NCBI GenBank assembly: GCA_003562655.1
Contig: PWUC01000199.1
Coordinates: forward strand, 1-5,852
Source: Clostridia bacterium
GTDB taxonomy: Bacteria; Bacillota_E; SLMV01; PUMD01
Length of the DNA: 5,852 nt
Reading direction: 5' to 3'
Each line of letters begins with the position of its first letter. Position 1 is the stretch's first letter. Made by a program: the position numbers and the translations under genes. A model generated the notes under the pieces. The model had not been told where the DNA came from. It saw only the letters and a program-made list of their open reading frames with translations, and did not search any database. Below, one piece after another: positions 5,659 through 5,852 of the stretch.

Positions 5659-5852
5659 CCTGATCCTCCTCTCACTGTCTGCATGAAACTGACGAGATGA
5701 CGCCTCTGAGGTTCCATCGCAGTTTCGCGTGCCCCGATGTCGCAGGGACAGTTGGCGTTCTTGCCGCCGTCGCAGAGGCATCTCATACTGGTGCGTTCAG
5801 CTGTTTGCATGATCAGCATACACAACAGGGATCTATACCGGTAGGGGCCAAC
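5655..5852 (-). CDS. Possible 3' end of an upstream gene or a small Cys-rich ORF (partial, tentative)
   Basis: This frame is open from the right edge of the window to a TGA at 5657-5655, 65 residues, and its stop overlaps the next ATG as ATGA, the arrangement also seen at the permease/TolC junction. The peptide includes MRCLCDGGKNANCPCDIGA, a CxC-x7-CxC pattern (Cys at codons 25, 27, 35 and 37 of the visible part) that could bind a metal. Its tail is polar and basic and ends GGSG. Internal ATGs at 5810 and 5786 (giving 51 and 43 residues) lack a good Shine-Dalgarno sequence, so if real it more likely starts outside the window. I do not recognise a family. The region may equally be the untranslated leader of the membrane-protein gene. 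Confidence 0.3.
   Translation of the reverse strand, partial: VGPYRYRSLLCMLIMQTAERTSMRCLCDGGKNANCPCDIGARETAMEPQRRHLVSFMQTVRGGSG

Noticed and set aside
5659..5781. 41-residue N-terminal extension of the membrane protein (in-frame ATG at 5781)
   Set aside because: The extension is polar and basic with no Shine-Dalgarno sequence, while the ATG at 5658 has AGGAGG at ideal distance and begins directly with a membrane helix.
1..5852. Mobile elements, CRISPR arrays, tRNA or rRNA genes
   Set aside because: No transposase-like frame, terminal inverted repeats, regularly spaced repeats, tRNA cloverleaf or rRNA-like sequence could be seen on either strand.

Overview
The window is GC-rich (roughly 60% by eye) and is read almost entirely on the minus strand. 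Its core is a tripartite RND efflux operon. In transcription order it encodes a periplasmic adaptor (membrane fusion protein, 4823 to 3531), an inner-membrane RND permease (3527 to 459), and the first 154 residues of a TolC-type outer-membrane factor that runs off the left edge (462 to 1). The genes are packed tightly. There are 3 bases between adaptor and permease, and a 4-base ATGA overlap between permease and TolC-like protein. Each start has a strong purine-rich Shine-Dalgarno sequence. The adaptor and the permease both start with GTG.

Upstream of the adaptor is a readable control region. It has a perfect TATAAT -10 box with a weak -35 at 17 bp. Just downstream, ending at the Shine-Dalgarno sequence, lies a 16-bp perfect palindrome (AACTGACCGGTCAGTT) inside a 24-bp near-perfect inverted repeat. 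This looks like an operator for a TetR/AcrR-type repressor, the usual regulator of such pumps, but no regulator gene is in the window.

To the right of a non-coding stretch (about 4864 to 5181) is a 158-residue membrane protein of unknown function (5658 to 5182), followed at once by an imperfect GC-rich hairpin. Its start overlaps, again by ATGA, the end of a frame that is open to the right edge of the window. That frame would encode a Cys-rich C-terminal peptide (CxC-x7-CxC) and is only a tentative gene.

Organism: a TolC-like protein beside an adaptor with a TolC-docking motif implies a diderm (two-membrane) bacterium. Strong Shine-Dalgarno sequences, GTG starts and a permease with Asp-Asn and Asn-Asn in the proton-relay helices would fit a GC-rich diderm Firmicute or a deltaproteobacterium-like lineage. 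I cannot settle the phylum from this sequence alone.

Working model: the permease takes up substrate from the inner membrane or periplasm using the proton gradient, the adaptor bridges it to the outer-membrane channel, and a TetR-type repressor probably controls the operon. I found no clear sign of a wholly new system. The less explained parts are the operator without its regulator, the unknown membrane protein with its possible Cys-rich upstream partner, and two unusual hairpin arrangements.
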